Origin: Sphingobium sp. V4
GTDB lineage: Bacteria; Pseudomonadota; Alphaproteobacteria; Sphingomonadales; Sphingomonadaceae
NCBI RefSeq assembly: GCF_029590555.1
Contig: NZ_CP081001.1
Span: forward strand, 124,001-188,000
Length of the DNA: 64,000 bases
Reading direction: 5' to 3'
Below, in pieces: positions 48,349 through 56,664 of the stretch (position 1 is its first letter; each line of letters starts with the position of its first letter). A program made the translations under genes and the position numbers. Under the pieces are notes generated by a model, which had not been told where the DNA came from, made no database searches, and saw only the letters and a program-made list of their open reading frames with translations.

Positions 48349-48918
48349 TCAGCGCGACGCGCCCGGCACCCATTTGACGTCGGCGGCGCCATTGTCGTTC
48401 AGCCGCCGTGCCATCACGAACAGCAGGTCGGACAGGCGGTTGAGATAGGCGATCGCCTGCGGGTTGATCGCGACCTCGTCCGCCGCGGCGGTGGCGCTGC
48501 GCTCGGCCCGTCGGGTGATCGCGCGGGCCAGATGGACGGCGGCGGCCGCCTGCGATCCGCCGGGCAGGATGAAGCTGTCGAGTGGAGCGAGGTCGGCGTT
48601 CATCCCGTCGATCTCCTCCTCCAGCCGCGTCACCTGGGTGGCGATGATGCGCAGCGCCCATGGTTCGTCGGCGCCATCGGGGATCGGTGTCGCCAGGTCT
48701 GCGCCCAGGTCGAACAGGTCGTTCTGGATGGTGGTCAGCCAGCGCGTCTCCGGCCGCGCGCCCATGGCGATGATGGCGAGGCCGATGGCGCTGTTCGCCT
48801 CGTCCACGTCACCCACCGCCTGCATCCGCGGCGCGTGCTTGGGCAGGCGCGACCCGTCGACGAGCCCGGTCGTGCCGGCATCACCCGTGCGGGTGTAGAT
48901 CTTGTTCAGCTTGACCAT
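48349..48918 (-). CDS. PduO-type cob(I)alamin adenosyltransferase
   Basis: Transfers adenosyl from ATP to cob(I)alamin or related corrinoids, forming the coenzyme B12 carbon-cobalt bond. The 189-residue helical-bundle protein shows the ATP-binding TRTGDAGTTGLVDGSR at the N-terminus (conserved T-x-x-G-D-x-G-x-T), DVDEANSAIGLA near 39, IQNDLFDLGADLATP near 65, the Arg/Glu-containing LEEEIDGMNADL near 98 and RRAERSATAAADE near 133, and a C-terminal YLNRLSDLLFVMARR. Complete in length. It is not near other cobalamin genes. Confidence 0.92.
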   Translation of the reverse strand: MVKLNKIYTRTGDAGTTGLVDGSRLPKHAPRMQAVGDVDEANSAIGLAIIAMGARPETRWLTTIQNDLFDLGADLATPIPDGADEPWALRIIATQVTRLEEEIDGMNADLAPLDSFILPGGSQAAAAVHLARAITRRAERSATAAADEVAINPQAIAYLNRLSDLLFVMARRLNDNGAADVKWVPGASR

Positions 48919-49017
48919 GCTGTTACCGCCAGCCCCGTAAAAATGCCCTGCGCTCGACCGGATGGCTCTGGTCCGTTCGCCTGAACGGATTTGAGTCAGC
49001 CCCTGGAGCCGGATGCC

Positions 49018-49254
49018 TCAGCCATTGCCCTTGGCCATCAGCAGGATCGCGACGATGATGATCGCTGCCGCCTGGAACAGGATGCGGTTCATCATCATCT
49101 TGTTCTGCTTCAGCCGGGCGGGGCTGGGGCCGCTGCCTTCGGGCCGGTTCAGGTCTTCCTTGGTCGTCTGGAGGAAGGCGATGATGCCCCGGACCAAAGC
49201 GACCAGCGTTGCGATCATGGCCAGGATCAGGGCGATGACGAGGATTGTCTGCAT
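49018..49254 (-). CDS. HIG1-like twin-transmembrane protein
   Basis: A 78-residue protein with two membrane helices (about residues 4-27 and 58-74) joined by a charged loop (TKEDLNRPEGSGPSPARLKQ), then QNKMMMNRILFQAAAIIIV. The pattern fits the HIG1/twin-transmembrane family, whose mitochondrial members associate with cytochrome oxidase; the loop motif with Lys-Gln-Asn-Lys-Met-Met-x-x-Arg and second helix is typical for alphaproteobacterial homologues. The ATG at 49254 has no strong ribosome site. The gene lies between the adenosyltransferase and gluQ, the latter being upstream on the same strand. Confidence 0.75.
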   Translation of the reverse strand: MQTILVIALILAMIATLVALVRGIIAFLQTTKEDLNRPEGSGPSPARLKQNKMMMNRILFQAAAIIIVAILLMAKGNG

Positions 49255-49264
49255 GGAGCCGATG

Positions 49265-50182
49265 CTAGGCGCTTGCGAGCGCGATGCCAATGGGAAAGCG
49301 CCCGGCGCGCAGATCATCGGCCAGGCGCTCCGCAGCCATCCCCTGCGCGCGCAGTTCGGCCAGCCCGATCGAGCCGTCCCGCTTGGCGAGCCGCCGGCCG
49401 TCCGGCCCGACCAGCAGCGGGTGGTGGATATAGGCCGGGGAGGGGAGGTCGAGCAGCGCCTGGAGCAACCGGTGGATGTCGGTGGCCCCGCGCAGGTCAT
49501 CGCCCCGCAGGACATGGGTCACGCCCATCGCGGCATCGTCCAGCGTGCAGGACAGATGATAGCTCGCCGGCGCATCCTTGCGCGCCAGCACCACATCGCC
49601 ATGGGCGAGGCCGTCGACTACGATTTCCGTTCGGACTGAGCCTGTCGAAGCCCTTTGTCCTTCGGAAAAGGAGAGGGCGGCCCATTTCAGGGTCTCCACC
49701 CGCGCAGCCGCCTTGCCCATGTCGATCCGCCAGGCATGGGCTTCCCCCGCCGCGATCCGCTGCGCCCGTTCCGCCGCGCTCAGCGCCCGGCATGTCCCCG
49801 GATAGACCGGCCCCTCCGGTCCGTGGGGCGCGGTCAGGCTCGCCTGGATATCGGCGCGGGTGCAGAAACAGGGATAGAGGAGCCCTAAGCCGCGTAGCTG
49901 GTCGAGCGCGGCCGCATAGCGATCCAGCCGCTGCGACTGGAAGACGATCTCTCCGTCCCATGCCACCCCCAGCCAGCGCAGATCCTCCACGATGCCGGCC
50001 ACATGCTCCGGGCGGCTGCGGGTGCCGTCGATGTCCTCGATCCGCAGCCGGAATTGCCCACCCGCCGCGCGCGCCATGTCCATGGCCAGCAGCGCGGACC
50101 AGCCATGGCCGACATGCAGTCGACCGGTGGGGCTTGGCGCGAAGCGAGTCACCATATGCTGTGGGGCGGCAGGCTCGGTCAT
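49265..50182 (-). CDS. gluQ: Glutamyl-Q tRNA(Asp) synthetase
   Basis: Paralogue of GluRS lacking the anticodon-binding domain, which attaches Glu to the queuosine base of tRNA(Asp). The 305-residue protein has the HIGH-like SPTGRLHVGHGWSAL near residue 15, FRLRIEDIDGTRSRPEH near 44, a Cys-containing PCFCTRADI segment near 104 and LLVGPDGRRLAKRDGS near 260 in place of KMSKS. Residues about 176-186 (RASTGSVRTE) are the translation of a dispersed palindromic repeat inserted in frame at 49627-49653. The enzyme otherwise looks intact, so the insert sits in a loop ahead of HGDVVLARKD. Confidence 0.93.
   Translation of the reverse strand: MTEPAAPQHMVTRFAPSPTGRLHVGHGWSALLAMDMARAAGGQFRLRIEDIDGTRSRPEHVAGIVEDLRWLGVAWDGEIVFQSQRLDRYAAALDQLRGLGLLYPCFCTRADIQASLTAPHGPEGPVYPGTCRALSAAERAQRIAAGEAHAWRIDMGKAAARVETLKWAALSFSEGQRASTGSVRTEIVVDGLAHGDVVLARKDAPASYHLSCTLDDAAMGVTHVLRGDDLRGATDIHRLLQALLDLPSPAYIHHPLLVGPDGRRLAKRDGSIGLAELRAQGMAAERLADDLRAGRFPIGIALASA
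49627..49653. repeat. Dispersed palindromic repeat inside gluQ
   Basis: The plus strand reads CCGTTCGGACTGAGCC then TGTCGAAGCCC, matching the common GGCTTCGACAGGCTCAG-type extragenic palindrome. Here it is translated within gluQ (RASTGSVRTE). The core GAGCCTGTCGA (49638-49648) also occurs in the inverted repeat after engB (26777-26787). Confidence 0.75.
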
Positions 50183-50278
50183 ACAGGCTCTTGACGGATG
50201 ATATTCGTTAATGCTGTCATGCGGATGTCACGTTGCTGGTGGATCAGCAGCGTCGGCAAGGGGGTAGAAGGTTTTTCT

Positions 50279-50845
50279 ATGTACCATCCCGACCTGATAC
50301 GACACCCGGAAAACTGTCCGGCGCTGGTGCTGAACGCTGACTACACGCCGCTCAGCTATTATCCCTTGAGCCTCTGGCCCTGGCAAACCGCCATCAAGGC
50401 GGTTTTTTTGGATCGGGTGGACATCATCGCCAGCTACGAGCGAGAGGTTCACAGCCCCAGCCTGCAAATGAAGATCCCGTCGGTCATCGCGCTCAAACAA
50501 TATGTGAAGCCCTCCGAACATCCCGCCTTCACCCGCTTCAACCTGTTCCTGCGTGACAAGTTCGCCTGCCAATATTGCGGCAAGACCAGCGACCTGACCT
50601 TCGACCATGTCGTGCCGCGCCGCGCGGGCGGACGAACGACATGGGAAAATGTCGCCACCGCCTGTTCGCCGTGCAACCTCAAGAAGGGCGGCCGCACACC
50701 CAGGGAGGCGGGGATGCAACTACATGTCCAGCCGATCCGGCCGACCAGCTGGCAATTGCTGGATCATGGCCGCGCCTTCCCGCCCGGCTATCTGCATGAA
50801 AGCTGGCATGACTGGCTCTACTGGGATGTCGAGCTGCTGGCGTGA
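50279..50845 (+). CDS. HNH endonuclease family protein
   Basis: A 188-residue protein with a C-terminal HNH nuclease domain. The ATG at 50279 (MYHPDLIRHPENCPALVL) has AAGG about seven bases upstream and fits the widespread family of housekeeping HNH proteins. The zinc and metal site is visible: FACQYCGKTSDLTFDHVVPR, then GGRTTWENVATACSPCNLKKG, with two CxxC pairs and the catalytic His in DHV. The N-terminal half includes LNADYTPLSYYPLSLWPWQ, a conserved family feature. No mobile-element or restriction context is seen, so a DNA-repair or unknown cellular role is more likely. GTGA overlap couples the next gene. Confidence 0.9.
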   Translation: MYHPDLIRHPENCPALVLNADYTPLSYYPLSLWPWQTAIKAVFLDRVDIIASYEREVHSPSLQMKIPSVIALKQYVKPSEHPAFTRFNLFLRDKFACQYCGKTSDLTFDHVVPRRAGGRTTWENVATACSPCNLKKGGRTPREAGMQLHVQPIRPTSWQLLDHGRAFPPGYLHESWHDWLYWDVELLA

Positions 50846-51111
50846 TCGCGCGGTGGGTGCTCGCGCTGCTCCTCATCCTTCCCGGCGTGGCGCAGGCGCA
50901 GGCCGATCATAGCGGTCTTACCCGCGCCAAATATGTCCGCTACTGCTTGATGTGCCACAGCCGCGCCGCGCCGGAGGGGGTGTCGCCCGCCATCCTGATG
51001 GGCCTCTATCCCGAACGCGGCCTGCAACCGGCCCTGGTCATGCCCGGCGTCACCTGCTGGCGCCGCTGCGAACGCTGCTTCGCCCCTGTCGCCCGCGAGC
51101 CGACGAAATAG
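50842..51111 (+). CDS. Small exported protein with CxxCH motif
   Basis: An 89-residue protein with a GTG start that overlaps the HNH stop. A signal peptide (WVLALLLILPGVAQAQA) precedes YCLMCHS, a CxxCH motif near residue 35 as in c-type cytochromes, and a C-terminal TCWRRCERCFAP with CX3CX2C. The mature part of about 70 residues is short for a cytochrome c and has no clear methionine axial ligand at the usual spacing, although Met residues exist (AILMGLYPE, ALVMPG). Haem or metal binding is possible. No known function recognised. Confidence 0.65.
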   Translation: MIARWVLALLLILPGVAQAQADHSGLTRAKYVRYCLMCHSRAAPEGVSPAILMGLYPERGLQPALVMPGVTCWRRCERCFAPVAREPTK

Positions 51112-51133
51112 GTCAAAGCCCCTCCGCCCGGCT

Positions 51134-51865
51134 TCAGCCGACGGGCAACCAGTCCAGATCCATGTCCTTGTGCCGGTTGGTATAATGGCCGATATCCTCC
51201 AGCCGCTCCAGGTCGAGCAGGGTGATGCGGCCGTTCGACCGGCTGATCAACCCCTCCTGCTCCATCTGCCGGATCATCCGGTTCACATGGACGGATGTCA
51301 GGCCGATCGAATCGCCGATTTCCTCCTGGGTCAGCTTCAGGTCGAAACTGTCGGTGATGCGGTCGTCGGTTACGCGCAGCCGGTCGAACATGTCGAGCAG
51401 GAAGGCGGCGACCCGCGCCTTGGCCGATGTCCGCCCCAGCGAGGCGAGCCGGTCGGTCATCGCCACCCGCTCGGCGTTGGACAGCAGGAACAGCAGCGCG
51501 GCGACGCGCGGATATTCTTCCAGCAGCCGCCGCAGAGCATGTTTGTCGAACGGACAGATGACCGCATCGGACAGCGCGACCAGGGATTCGGGCGCGCGAC
51601 TGTAGATCGTGCTCGCCGATCCTATGAAATCGCCGGGGAAGTAGACCCGCAATATCTGCCGGCTGCCGTCAGGCAGGATGACGAAGCTCATCACCCGGCC
51701 TTCGCGCAGCACGAACAACTCCGTCACGGTGTCGTTGACGCGCTGAATCATCGCGCCGCGCTTCACCTTGCGGGGATTTTCCTCCAACTTCGCCAATGCC
51801 GTCTTTTCCGCGTCGGACAACGGCACATGGCGTGTCAGTCTTTCCGCGAAACAACTTGTTGCCAC
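51134..51865 (-). CDS. Crp/Fnr-family transcriptional regulator
   Basis: A regulator of about 243 residues with an N-terminal cyclic-nucleotide-binding-like beta-barrel (about 20-130, ELFVLREGRVMSFVILPDG, LRVYFPGDFIGSAS) and a C-terminal winged helix (about 150-235, LKLTQEEIGDSIGLTSVHVNRMIRQM recognition helix with many conserved residues). The GTG at 51865 is preferred since GAAGAAGG lies seven bases upstream; TTG one codon earlier is alternative. A Cys is present near the N-terminus (ATSCFAERL), but no FNR-type Cys cluster, so an oxygen-sensing iron-sulfur centre is unlikely. It is divergent from murA with 200 bases between. Confidence 0.91.
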   Translation of the reverse strand: MATSCFAERLTRHVPLSDAEKTALAKLEENPRKVKRGAMIQRVNDTVTELFVLREGRVMSFVILPDGSRQILRVYFPGDFIGSASTIYSRAPESLVALSDAVICPFDKHALRRLLEEYPRVAALLFLLSNAERVAMTDRLASLGRTSAKARVAAFLLDMFDRLRVTDDRITDSFDLKLTQEEIGDSIGLTSVHVNRMIRQMEQEGLISRSNGRITLLDLERLEDIGHYTNRHKDMDLDWLPVG

Positions 51866-52030
51866 CAATACACCTTCTTCTCAAAGTTTCTCGTTACGAT
51901 GGCAAAACGCCCCAGGCGCCTTTTGGCTGCATTTTCAGCTTCTGCACTAAACTCGATCAATCTCGGGCGAAGCATGGCAATATTGTTTCATCGGTTCGGC
52001 GGGCGGGCGGGACATGGCCGCTCAGCCGCC

Positions 52031-52058
52031 TTGCGCGCCGCGCGTTTGCCGCTATTAA
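52031..52058 (+). promoter_or_regulatory. Candidate promoter of murA
   Basis: TTGCGC at 52031-52036 and TATTAA at 52053-52058 are separated by 16 bases. The start of transcription would be about 52065, only a few bases before the ATG at 52068. Confidence 0.4.
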
Positions 52059-52067
52059 CCCTGTCCG

Positions 52068-53351
52068 ATGGACCGCATTGATATTCGCGGCGGCAAAGCA
52101 TTGAGCGGCCGCCTTCCCATTTCCGGCGCCAAGAACGCGGCTCTGACGCTGCTGCCCTGCGCCTTGCTGACCGACGAGCCGGTGACGCTGCGCAACCTGC
52201 CGCGCCTCGCCGACGTTGACAGTTTCGGCCATCTTCTGAACCAGTTGGGCGTGTCGACCATGATCGAAGGCGCCCGGCCGGAGGATTTCGGCCGCGTCAT
52301 GACGATGCGCGCGGGGCGCGTCACCTCGACCGAGGCGCCCTATGACATCGTGCGCAAGATGCGCGCCTCAATCCTGGTGCTCGGCCCGCTGCTCGCCCGC
52401 GCGGGCGAGGCGCGGGTGTCGCTGCCGGGGGGCTGCGCCATCGGCAACCGTCCGATCGACCTGCACCTGAAGGCGCTCGAAGCCTTCGGCGCGAAGATCG
52501 AGCTCACCGCCGGCTATGTCCGCGCCAGCGCGCCGGACGGCGGCCTGCCGGGCGGCATCTACACTTTCCCGGTGGTGTCGGTGGGCGCCACGGAAAATGC
52601 GCTGATGGCCGCCGTTCTGGCGAAGGGCACATGCACCCTCGAAAATGCCGCCCGCGAACCGGAAATCGTCGACCTGTGCAAATTACTGGTCGCGATGGGC
52701 GCGGATATCGAGGGGATCGGCAGCGACAAGCTGATCGTCCATGGCCGCGACCGGCTGCATGGCGCGACGTACAGCGTGATGCCGGACCGGATCGAGGCGG
52801 GCAGCTATGCCTGCGCCGCTGCGATTACCGGCGGCTCGCTCGATCTGATAGGCGCCAATGCCGACGACATGCACGCGATCCTTGCCGCCCTGCGCGATGC
52901 AGGTGTCCAGGTCGATGTCCATCGCGACGGCATCCGCGTTTCCTCCGACGGCAGGCTCAAGCCCCTGACGCTGTCGACCGCGCCTTTCCCGGCCTTCCCG
53001 ACCGACATGCAGGCGCAGTTCATGGCGATGCTGACGCTGGCCGACGGCGCGTCGGTGCTGACCGAGACGATCTTCGAAAATCGCTACATGCACGTTCCCG
53101 AACTGGCGCGCATGGGCGCGGATATTGCCGTCAACGGCCGCACGGCGGTGGTTCGCGGCGTATCGAAGCTGGTCGGCGCGCCGGTGATGGCGACCGACCT
53201 GCGCGCCTCGATGAGCCTCATCCTCGCCGGCCTGGCGGCAGAGGGCGAGACGCAGGTCAATCGCGTCTATCATCTCGATCGCGGCTATGAACGGCTGGAA
53301 GAAAAGCTGTCGGCCGTCGGCGCCGACATCGAACGGGTCGGTGATGGCTGA
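52068..53351 (+). CDS. murA: UDP-N-acetylglucosamine 1-carboxyvinyltransferase
   Basis: First committed enzyme of peptidoglycan synthesis: transfers enolpyruvate from PEP to UDP-GlcNAc; cytoplasmic, target of fosfomycin. The 427-residue protein has [12 protein letters not shown] near residue 19, [16 protein letters not shown] near 97, the active-site loop [16 protein letters not shown] with Cys123, so it should be fosfomycin-sensitive at the target, and later [32 protein letters not shown] and the C-terminal [14 protein letters not shown]. No ribosome site precedes ATG, in agreement with a near-leaderless mRNA. The last eight bases overlap the start of the HWE kinase gene. Confidence 0.96.
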   Translation: MDRIDIRGGKALSGRLPISGAKNAALTLLPCALLTDEPVTLRNLPRLADVDSFGHLLNQLGVSTMIEGARPEDFGRVMTMRAGRVTSTEAPYDIVRKMRASILVLGPLLARAGEARVSLPGGCAIGNRPIDLHLKALEAFGAKIELTAGYVRASAPDGGLPGGIYTFPVVSVGATENALMAAVLAKGTCTLENAAREPEIVDLCKLLVAMGADIEGIGSDKLIVHGRDRLHGATYSVMPDRIEAGSYACAAAITGGSLDLIGANADDMHAILAALRDAGVQVDVHRDGIRVSSDGRLKPLTLSTAPFPAFPTDMQAQFMAMLTLADGASVLTETIFENRYMHVPELARMGADIAVNGRTAVVRGVSKLVGAPVMATDLRASMSLILAGLAAEGETQVNRVYHLDRGYERLEEKLSAVGADIERVGDG

Positions 53352-54870
53352 GGGGCGCGGGCTGGCGACGGATCGCGGGGCGCTGCTGGCGCTCTATGAT
53401 CTCGACACCGGCGGCTTTCGCACCCTGGACGACATCACCGCCTTCGCGGCGCAGCTGTGCGATGCGCCGATCGCGCTCGTCAGCATCGTGGAGGATGTGC
53501 GCCAGCGTTTCCTGGCCCGGACTGGCCTCGATGCCGAGGAAACTCCCCGCGATGTGTCCTTCTGTGCGCTCGCCATGCTGGGGGACGATATCTTCGTCGT
53601 GCCCGATGCGAGCGCAGATCCGCGCTTCGCCGAAAATGCGCTCGTCACCGGCTCCCCCCATATCCGCTTCTATGCCGGCGCCCCGCTGGTGGACGACGAT
53701 GGCGAACCGCTCGGCGCGCTCTGCGTGATCGACACTGATCCGCGTCCCGACCTCACCCCGCTTCAGAGGCAGGGGCTGGCCCTGCTGGCCCGCCAGGTGA
53801 TGGTGGAGCTGGAAGGGCGCCGCCGGGATCGCGACATCATCCGGCAGCAGCGGCAGGATGCGGTGGCCGTCGCCGATAGCGACCGCATGTTCCGCACCCT
53901 GGCCGACACCATGCCGCAGATGGTCTGGTCGACGCTGCCCGACGGCTATCATGATTATTACAACGCGCGCTGGTATGAATATACCGGTGTGCCCGTGGGG
54001 TCGACCGATGGCGAGGCCTGGAACGGCATGTTCCATCCCGACGACCAGCCGATCGCGTGGGAAAGATGGCGCCACAGCCTTGCCACCGGCGAACCTTATG
54101 AGATCGAATATCGCCTGCGTCATCGCGGCGGGGATTATCGCTGGACGCTGGGACGGGCTCTGCCGATTCGGGATGCGAACGGTGCGATCACGCGCTGGAT
54201 CGGCACCTGCACCGAAATTCACGAACAGAAGCTGATGATGGAAGAGCGCGAGATGATCGCGCATGAACTCTCGCACCGGATCAAGAATATCTTTTCGGTG
54301 ATCGCAGGCCTCATCGGCCTGTCCGCGCGCCAGCATCCCGAAATTGCGGACGTGGCGCAGGATCTGCGCGACCGCATCCTGGCGCTGGGTCGCGCCCATG
54401 ATTTCGTCCGTCCCCACAGCGCCGAATCCGCACCGCAACTGGGCGCGGGCGAGGGGCATTTATGGGGCATTCTCGATCAGATTTTCGCGCCCTATCGCAG
54501 TGCCGATGGCGCGCGCATCCAGTTGTCGGGCGAAGACCCGCGCATTGACGATCGTTCCGCGACGCCGCTTGCTCTGCTGTTCCACGAACTGGCGACCAAT
54601 GCCGCTAAATATGGCGCCCTGTCGGTCGCGGACGGCCGCATCCATCTCCACGTCGCGATGGAAGGCGATGACGTCCGCATCGACTGGCGGGAAGAAGGCG
54701 GGCCGGTCGTCTCCCCGACGGGGGGCGAGGGGTTCGGCAGCCGGTTGATGACGCTCAGCGTCGAGCGGCAGCTGGGCGGTCGCATGACCCGTGACTGGCA
54801 GCCCGACGGCCTGCGAATCAGCCTCTGGATTCCATCCCGTTCCATGAGCCGGGCGGCGGGAAGGGCGTAA
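53344..54870 (+). CDS. HWE-family sensor histidine kinase with GAF and PAS domains
   Basis: A 508-residue soluble kinase. A GAF domain (about 25-155) is followed by a PAS/PAC domain (about 178-298, [20 protein letters not shown] and [20 protein letters not shown]) and an HWE kinase core. The phospho-acceptor is His311 in [14 protein letters not shown]; the ATP domain has [15 protein letters not shown] and the WxE-type IDWREEGGP, with GFGSRLM near the end. The PAS domain resembles LOV in layout but lacks the flavin-binding NCRFLQ motif, so blue-light sensing is not indicated. It starts inside the end of murA and is convergent with a single-domain response regulator, its likely partner. Confidence 0.92.
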   Translation: MAEGRGLATDRGALLALYDLDTGGFRTLDDITAFAAQLCDAPIALVSIVEDVRQRFLARTGLDAEETPRDVSFCALAMLGDDIFVVPDASADPRFAENALVTGSPHIRFYAGAPLVDDDGEPLGALCVIDTDPRPDLTPLQRQGLALLARQVMVELEGRRRDRDIIRQQRQDAVAVADSDRMFRTLADTMPQMVWSTLPDGYHDYYNARWYEYTGVPVGSTDGEAWNGMFHPDDQPIAWERWRHSLATGEPYEIEYRLRHRGGDYRWTLGRALPIRDANGAITRWIGTCTEIHEQKLMMEEREMIAHELSHRIKNIFSVIAGLIGLSARQHPEIADVAQDLRDRILALGRAHDFVRPHSAESAPQLGAGEGHLWGILDQIFAPYRSADGARIQLSGEDPRIDDRSATPLALLFHELATNAAKYGALSVADGRIHLHVAMEGDDVRIDWREEGGPVVSPTGGEGFGSRLMTLSVERQLGGRMTRDWQPDGLRISLWIPSRSMSRAAGRA

Positions 54871-55252
54871 AGCCGGCAATGTCGGCGTCGTGCAGCGCCG
54901 GCTCGTCGGCCGCCGCCAGCTTCAGCGCCGCGGAAATGCTGTGCGGGCGGAAAGGCTTGGTGATGACGCCCAGAGCCGCCACCGACGCCTCTCCGATCTG
55001 AGAGGGATTGGCCGTCACATAGATTACGCGGATGCCGTGACGGCTGGCCAGTTCCATCCCGATCTGCGGGCCGGTCGGCCCGTCGCGCAGATTGAGGTCG
55101 ACCAGCGCAATGTCGCACGAAGCGGCCGATTCCAGCGCTGCCGCGCGATCGGCCGCGATCGCCCCGACATCGAAACCGGCGTCCTCGACGATCTGCTCGA
55201 TTTCCAGCGCGACGAAAATCTCGTCTTCTACGATCAGAACCTTCTTGCTCAT
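54818..55252 (-). CDS. Single-domain response regulator (receiver only)
   Basis: A 144-residue receiver domain protein. The ATG at 55252 (MSKKVLIVEDEIFVALEIEQ) is chosen from homology; an open frame extends upstream without a good start. The acidic pair is EDE at 9-11, the phospho-acceptor Asp52 in IALVDLNLRDG, the Thr in VIYVTANPS and the Lys in VITKPFRP. The C-terminal 30 residues after the receiver are unstructured. No output domain, so it may act as phosphate sink or partner of the convergent HWE kinase, with which it shares 53 bases at the 3' end. Confidence 0.9.
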   Translation of the reverse strand: MSKKVLIVEDEIFVALEIEQIVEDAGFDVGAIAADRAAALESAASCDIALVDLNLRDGPTGPQIGMELASRHGIRVIYVTANPSQIGEASVAALGVITKPFRPHSISAALKLAAADEPALHDADIAGFTPFPPPGSWNGMESRG

Positions 55253-55351
55253 GCCTTTAAGCCCGTGAAACCTGGAGGCGATAAAAGCCGCAGCCGCCAT
55301 TCGGTTCCCGCACTGCACAAAAATAGGGGATAACCTGCCCCAAAGAACAGG

Positions 55352-55570
55352 TCATTCGGCGACGCTGGTCCACATCGTCTCGAATACGGTCCCCTGCATC
55401 AGCAGCACGGAGGCGGGATAGCCCGCCTCGGCCGCCTTCTTCGCCGTGCCGGTTGCGCTGTCGACCGCTTCCGCCTGGGTCGGGAAGGGGCCGTAATATT
55501 TATTGTCCAGGTTGATCTTCCACGCGCCCTCATGGGCGACGACGATGTAACGGGCATGGGGCAGGGGCAT
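55352..55570 (-). CDS. Small DUF2188-like protein
   Basis: A 72-residue soluble protein starting MPLPHARYIVVAHEGAWKIN, then NKYYGPFPTQAEAVDSATGT and KKAAEAGYPASVLLMQGTVF. The layout of two short beta strands (xYIVVxxxxxWxI), a helix starting at FPTQAEAVDSA and a third strand (ASVLLMQGTVF) resembles the DUF2188 family. Function unknown. It ends two bases before the glycosylase start region on the same strand... more exactly, the glycosylase gene lies downstream, beginning its stop at 55573, so the two are transcribed together in the order glycosylase then this gene. Confidence 0.68.
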   Translation of the reverse strand: MPLPHARYIVVAHEGAWKINLDNKYYGPFPTQAEAVDSATGTAKKAAEAGYPASVLLMQGTVFETMWTSVAE

Positions 55571-55572
55571 GA

Positions 55573-56190
55573 TTACAGAACCTCGGTATTATAATGGTGC
55601 CAGGCCATGATCGCGGCGGCGCCGCGATGCGGGCGCCAGGCTTCGGCGACCTGGCGAGTCAGTTTTTCGCTCGGCCGTTCGGGCAGGCCCAATATGCGCC
55701 CCACCTCGATCTGCACTGCCAGGTCGCCCGCCGGCCATATGTCGGGCCGTCCTTCGGCGAACAGCAGGTAGATTTCCGCCGACCAGCGCCCGATCCCCTT
55801 GATCCGCACCAACTGCGCGATCGCCTCCTCGTCATCCTGCGGCAGCGCGTGCAGGTCGAGCGCGCCCGACAGCACCAGTTCGGCGAGGCTCCGGGCATAG
55901 CCCTGCTTCTGCCGTGACAGGCCACACGCCCGCAGCGCATCGAAATCGCGCGCCAGCAGCTCTTGCGGGGCGCAGCCATCGCCCAGTTCCGCCTCCAGCT
56001 TGCGCCACACCGCCGCCGCCGCCGCCACGCTGACCTGCTGGCCGACGATGGTACGCAGCAGCGTTTCATAACCTGGCTGGCGGACGCGCGGCTGGGGGTA
56101 GCCCACCCGCGCGATCGCGGCGACGAATCCCGGCTCCAGCGCGGCGATCGCGTCCAGGCTGGTGCGGAGCTGATCTGCGGTCATGACCAT
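55573..56190 (-). CDS. AlkA-type DNA-3-methyladenine glycosylase
   Basis: Helix-hairpin-helix base-excision glycosylase that removes alkylated purines. The ATG at 56190 (or Met3 at 56184) gives about 205 residues; the open frame upstream overlaps the ferredoxin gene and is not used. The protein lacks the N-terminal AlkA subdomain, like the short AlkA2/MAG-type enzymes. Features are YETLLRTIVGQQVSVAAAAAV near residue 44, the HhH LVRIKGIGRWSAEIYLLF near 129 and the catalytic Asp in IWPAGDLAVQ. It shares an operon with the small DUF2188-like gene two bases downstream. It is divergent from the ferredoxin gene (76-base gap). Confidence 0.9.
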   Translation of the reverse strand: MVMTADQLRTSLDAIAALEPGFVAAIARVGYPQPRVRQPGYETLLRTIVGQQVSVAAAAAVWRKLEAELGDGCAPQELLARDFDALRACGLSRQKQGYARSLAELVLSGALDLHALPQDDEEAIAQLVRIKGIGRWSAEIYLLFAEGRPDIWPAGDLAVQIEVGRILGLPERPSEKLTRQVAEAWRPHRGAAAIMAWHHYNTEVL

Positions 56191-56266
56191 GGTGTTTCCG
56201 TCCAGCCCTTGATTTCCCCGCGTCTCTCCGTCAGAGCGGCGGAGAAAATTCGAGGGGACTGGATAG

Positions 56267-56584
56267 ATGCCGAAACTGATCGTGGTCAACCGTGCGGGTG
56301 AGGAACAGGCTGTCGATGGCGACAATGGCCTGTCGGTGATGGAAGTCATCCGCGACAACGGCTTTGACGAACTGCTGGCCCTGTGCGGCGGCTGCTGCTC
56401 CTGCGCGACCTGCCACATCTATGTCGACCCCGCCTTCGCCGACGCGCTGCCCGCGATGACGGAGGACGAGAACGACCTGCTCGACAGCTCAGACCATCGC
56501 AACGACAGCAGCCGCCTGTCCTGCCAGCTGGTGCTGAGCGACGCGCTGGACGGTCTGCGCGTCACCATCGCGCCGGAAGACTGA
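56267..56584 (+). CDS. Putidaredoxin/adrenodoxin-type 2Fe-2S ferredoxin
   Basis: A 105-residue vertebrate-type ferredoxin. The four cluster ligands follow the CX5CX2C...C rule: they lie in [15 protein letters not shown] near residues 40-50 and RLSCQLVL near 86. The CGGxxSCATCHVYV form is closest to putidaredoxin-like ferredoxins that deliver electrons to P450s, rather than to the ISC ferredoxin. An extra Cys lies inside the loop (GGCCS). No P450 or reductase gene is near, so the partner is unknown. ATG at 56267 has AGGGGA-type bases upstream. Confidence 0.92.
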   Translation: MPKLIVVNRAGEEQAVDGDNGLSVMEVIRDNGFDELLALCGGCCSCATCHIYVDPAFADALPAMTEDENDLLDSSDHRNDSSRLSCQLVLSDALDGLRVTIAPED

Positions 56585-56664
56585 GTCCTTTTTCAAGATA
56601 GCCGCACCGGTCCGTGCGCCCGTCCGGGGCCAGGCCGGTGCGTCGTCCGGCGTCGCCCGTCACA

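Noticed and set aside
48991-50211. Long plus-strand open frame across HIG1-like and gluQ genes
   Set aside because: Shadow of gluQ; its FGLSLSKP-type peptide is the translation of the dispersed palindrome in another frame.
51869-52067. FNR/FixK-type operator in the crp/fnr-murA spacer
   Set aside because: Only a half-site like GATCAA is present; there is no TTGAT-N4-ATCAA palindrome.
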